Shown here: piece by piece, positions 60,532 through 64,000 of the stretch
Numbering within the stretch: the stretch's first letter is position 1
Layout of the letters: every line of letters starts with the position of its first letter
Assembly (NCBI RefSeq): GCF_024713975.1
Contig: NC_091094.1
Location: 12,819,001 to 12,883,000 of the forward strand
Reading direction: 5' to 3'
DNA: 64,000 nt
Source of the DNA: Paralichthys olivaceus
Lineage: Eukaryota > Chordata > Actinopteri > Pleuronectiformes > Paralichthyidae
The notes under the pieces: model-generated
Database searches by the model: none
Seen by the model: only the letters and a program-made list of their open reading frames with translations
What the model was told of the DNA's origin: nothing
Program-made: the position numbers and the translations under genes

Positions 60532-60710
60532 CTAAATGGCGATCTGCAGCTGCGATGCGCGTCTCCTTCCCTGTGGGAGCGATGTGGATGCTGAGCTTGT
60601 GCGCAGCGCTCAGACTTTCTCCTGACGTCAAGAGAAACCAGTCGTCTGTGGACGTAGTGCAGCATAAAATCACCCTGTGTTCTCTCTGCACAACGTGATC
60701 TGAGATTCAC
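60532..60710 (-). promoter_or_regulatory. Putative camk1 non-coding first exon and promoter with CRE
   Basis: On the minus strand the segment ends in a good donor, CATTTAG|GTAGGT (exon edge at 60532). The first coding exon has an acceptor at 59064/59065 and 27 nt of 5' UTR before the ATG, so an upstream non-coding exon is required. The block is CpG-enriched and carries a palindromic CRE TGACGTCA at 60623-60630. The upper limit is arbitrary. A CRE would suit Ca2+/cAMP-responsive expression, but that is inference. Confidence 0.4.
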
Positions 60711-61860
60711 CTCATGATGCTCGAGCTGTTACATGTGCAGCTCCTCTGTACATCTGTTTTCCCTCTGTCAGTGGGTGTCGGTGCTCCTGCAGGGACTTTC
60801 AGACCCCTTCCAAACAGGAATGACAGCACCGACAGGGGACACACATGCAGTGTTTAACATGACAATTAAAGCACATAGTTGAAATGTACCCTAGAGTGTA
60901 AGTTTTAAACCAACAGGCCTTAAGAGAAACACGTTCAGGGTGTTACCCCACACTCCCACATGTCCACCCTCCTATGACAATAGGACAACCTGCTTTACTG
61001 AAGATGAACAGAATACTTTGGACGGCTTATAATATAAATGAATTCAATATAGCACCAATGATTGATCTAAATATCAACCACAAACTGGATTCAATATCTC
61101 TCTGATACATCTACCTTGTTTAATAATAGCCACAAATAAAATTAGAAATGTTAAACTGGGTTATTTGCAATGCGCTGTCATCATTTCTAATATCGTGTCC
61201 ACCCTTTATGTGAGGGTAGCTCTGCTGTCCATAAAAGATGAATACCAAGGTGTGATGATAGAGAACCAAAGACATTGAACACTTTGACTATTATGAACAT
61301 GTTATTAATAAATAATCCTAAATACCTTTTAATCATAACTACTTAAGTCTCAGGCTCATCATGACTCACAAGCACTTAATAAAACATTAACAATGAAAAA
61401 TAATAACACCACCATATATTACGATGATTTTGTTAATAACAATAACAAAATGAATATATTGTTGTTGTTGCTGTAAAAACCGGGCTTCGTTGTTTTTTTA
61501 TAAAGCGCTGCCAAGAGAAAATGTCATGTTTTAATATTTCCCTGTGTTTAACATATTTTATAAATGCATTGTTTCCAAGCAAATCTCTTTAAATTACCAT
61601 GTTATTAAAATGTGCTACATAACAAACTTACCTTGCCTACAGTGTCACGTGGTGCAATAGGCCAAAATGATGCCTCGGTTACAGACTTACATTGTATAAA
61701 AACTAAGAGCCTTCTAATATTAACTTTATTATGTTAAAGATATATTAAAATCTATTCATTGTCTATTTGTTGATCTGTTTACAGGAGGCATATTCCCTTT
61801 GATGCAGTACTTCTCCTAAGCTCTAGAGGGCAGCGCTGTCTGATGTGGCGCTTGCACCTC
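60711..61860. other. Intergenic region between camk1 and pbrm1
   Basis: The head-to-head spacer is about 1.2 kb if the camk1 first exon is right. It is mostly AT-rich without coding features. A CTCF-like motif lies at its pbrm1 end (61820-61838). Confidence 0.6.
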
Positions 61861-61955
61861 TCTTCCGGGCAGGAGTTTTCAAACAACAGTAGCTAGCCAG
61901 CTAGCCGTCACACATTTTAGCTCAGGGATCTACGACAAACTTTGCTGCGTTTTGG
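61861..61955 (+). promoter_or_regulatory. pbrm1 non-coding first exon (5' UTR)
   Basis: A segment with repeated GCTAGC-type motifs ends in the donor TTTTGG|GTAAGA (exon edge at 61955). The coding exon follows an acceptor TTTTTGTAG just before 62270. The left edge is approximate and no TATA box is seen. Confidence 0.5.
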
Positions 61956-62295
61956 GTAAGATTTCTCACACTCAGTTTCTGCATTCATTTGTCCCAGATC
62001 TGATATGTTTTATTAGGTAACTTTCTAATATTTAGCTTCGCCGTGTTTGTAGGAAAGCGACAAACCAGCTATGATAACATGCTAACTGCTGCTCGGCTCT
62101 TTGCTTTGTTTCATACATTCGTGCTAATGCTAACGCTTCACTTCACACCACTACTGTAGTTGAGGATGAACAGATGAGCGGCCGATGTTCCCTTTAACCT
62201 TTGTATGAATCGGGTCTAACCCGGGTCAGAATCCACACTGAGATGAACCCCTTTGTGCTGTTTTTGTAGCTAGCGGGCTAGCTTGTTGATTAGCA

Positions 62296-64000
62296 ATGTC
62301 AGCGAGCTCGAAGAGGAGAAGGGCCACTTCACCCTCCAGCAGCGTCAGCGGAGGGGGAGACCTCGACGATACCTCCTCTACTCCTGGAAGTGGCAGGAAG
62401 CGAAGAAGGATCTCCAATGTCCCTCCTGTAGATATGGTGAATACACTTGTATTTATTGAATTGATTTTAATGGCAGTCATCGTTGGATGTGCGTCCTCGA
62501 CCTTAAATCGAATTGATTTGGAGTCTTCTCTCCTCTCATTCAACCATTTGCAAACATTTTCTCTGGTGCTGTCGATCTTTAATTTGTCCTCTGCCCTCTC
62601 AGATCGCTGTTTGCCACGAGTTGTTCAATGCTGTCAGGGACCACAAGGATGATCATGGAAGGCAACTTTGTGACGTTTTTCTGAGGGTACCAAAGAGAAG
62701 GTATTATTATAGCATTACAAACTGGCCAAGATAAATTCTGCGCCCATGAAAAAACCCTATTACACACGTATTACTGTATTCCATGCAGAGATTTGACACT
62801 CTGATTAGTGCCTGTGTATTGTTATGAAATGCAGCCTGTGGTGATGTTTTTTGTCCTCTCTTGCACTTTTTCAGGAATCTGCCTGATTATTACGAAGTTG
62901 TCTCTCAACCAATTGATATGACAAAGATTCAGTATAAACTCAAGTCAGAAGATTATAATGATGTGGAGCAGCTGACAGCTGATTTCCAACTCATGTTCAA
63001 CAATGCCAAATCATTCTACAAGGTATGGTATAGCAAAGAGAGTACTTGCATCATTAATAATTTATTCCTGTATTTACATGCCCTCTCTGAGTTTAAAATT
63101 AATTATTGTTAAAAACGTCTTTTTCAATGTTTCTTCTCTCCACATATTACTATACTAAGCTATGACTAGTCCTGTAGTAAAGAAATTATCTTTTAATTAA
63201 TAATTAATTAATCAATATAGTCTTATATATTATTGTACAGGGGAATTAGATTAATTTTTTTAATTAATATCATGCCCCTCAATCTTGATATATTCATTTT
63301 TTTTTCATGTACAACACTTCAGAGGGACAGTGAGGAGTATCAAGCTGCATGTAAGCTGTGGCAGGTGTATCTTCAAACAAGGAGTGAGTTTGTGCAGCCT
63401 GGAAATGGAGATGATGATGATGAAGATGGTGACGACATGATGGATAATCCAGGAATGTCAACAGAGGATGAGGCAAGTGATAGTACTAGTTAAATGTATT
63501 GTTCAGTTTCTTTGTCTGTCTATCAGTGAGTGAAATGTGTGAATATGCTTTTAATCTGCATTTTGTGGTGACTCGAGTTTATTGTATAGAAAAACAAGGG
63601 CTGCTGTGAAACCTAATTCATGCATAATTATCACCTTTCAGACCTCAACTGGTAGTTTGAAGGAGGTGTTGGAGCAACTCTTGGAGGCTATAGTGTCACA
63701 CGCTGATCCCTCAGGGCGTCTGGTCAGCGAACTGTTCCAGAAACTGCCTTCCAAAGTGGTAAGTCTTTGAACAGTCTTTGGGTAAACATCAATTCCCATG
63801 AAACTGTTATGTTTTTAACATTTATTTTTCAGCTCTAACAACAATACAAGTTTATGATCGATTAAGAAAGCCACATTCATGCTAAAGCAATCCATTCAGA
63901 TTTGTACTATAATCTACAACAGTTTAATAGTGCCAGTCATCTTCATCTCATCAGTTTATATTTGTCTTTCTTTTCTAGCATTACCCAGACTACTATGCCG
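62296..64000 (+). CDS. pbrm1: Polybromo-1 (BAF180), 5' part, cut by window edge
   Basis: Six complete coding exons and one partial: 62296-62436, 62603-62700, 62875-63022, 63323-63472, 63642-63758, 63979-64000 (continues). They encode the first 225 residues of a protein of about 1,600 aa. The start [20 protein letters not shown] and the basic RKRRRIS are characteristic. Bromodomain 1 covers about residues 48-155 ([31 protein letters not shown]). An acidic linker ([10 protein letters not shown]) follows, and bromodomain 2 begins at [20 protein letters not shown]. Polybromo is the defining subunit of PBAF SWI/SNF chromatin remodellers and binds acetylated histones in the nucleus. Tyr128 occupies the place of the usual acetyl-lysine-binding Asn in BD1, as in mammalian BD1. 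The intron after 63472 appears to use a GC donor (GAG|GCAAGT), because GT alternatives run into stops. Confidence 0.95.

Overview
The window is vertebrate nuclear DNA, almost certainly from a ray-finned (teleost) fish. It has GT-AG introns, short coding exons, dinucleotide and GATA microsatellites, and several interspersed repeat types familiar from teleost genomes. The gene content matches families of human chromosome 3p (CFAP20DC, FAM3D, CAMK1, PBRM1). All exon boundaries below were read by eye from splice consensus, reading phase and remembered family sequence. No alignment was run.

Layout: 1-5.4 kb is non-coding and repeat rich. From 5.5 to 31.9 kb on + lies cfap20dc, with 17 coding exons and 787 aa; the exon phases join without error. 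From 33.7 to about 37.6 kb on + there is a small four-exon gene for an 80-aa single-pass membrane protein that I cannot name. From 39.57 to 42.03 kb on + lies fam3d, with 9 coding exons and 230 aa. From 47.2 to 59.1 kb on - lies camk1, a Ca2+/calmodulin-dependent protein kinase I with 11 coding exons and 395 aa; it probably has a non-coding first exon near 60.6 kb. From 61.9 kb to the right edge on + is the 5' part of pbrm1, cut in its seventh exon.

The most interesting unexplained item is at 46.0-46.5 kb on +, just beyond the camk1 stop codon. It is a compact two-exon unit with a signal-peptide-like first exon, a strong donor, a pyrimidine-rich acceptor, a short cysteine-free basic tail, a stop and an AATAAA. 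It would encode a 73-aa secreted peptide precursor that I do not recognise. Other points are an RFX/X-box-like site upstream of the ciliary gene cfap20dc, an 82-bp perfect palindrome in a cfap20dc intron, an hAT-type MITE with an 8-bp target duplication, a probable GC-AG intron in pbrm1, an alternative camk1 C-terminus with a cysteine cluster and PDZ-ligand-like end, and four copies of one degenerate repeat family.

The genes do not form a pathway. They are a ciliary protein, a membrane microprotein, a secreted cytokine-like protein, a signalling kinase and a chromatin remodeller subunit. The neighbourhood is informative mainly as synteny: cfap20dc next to fam3d supports the fam3d (rather than fam3a/b/c) assignment.
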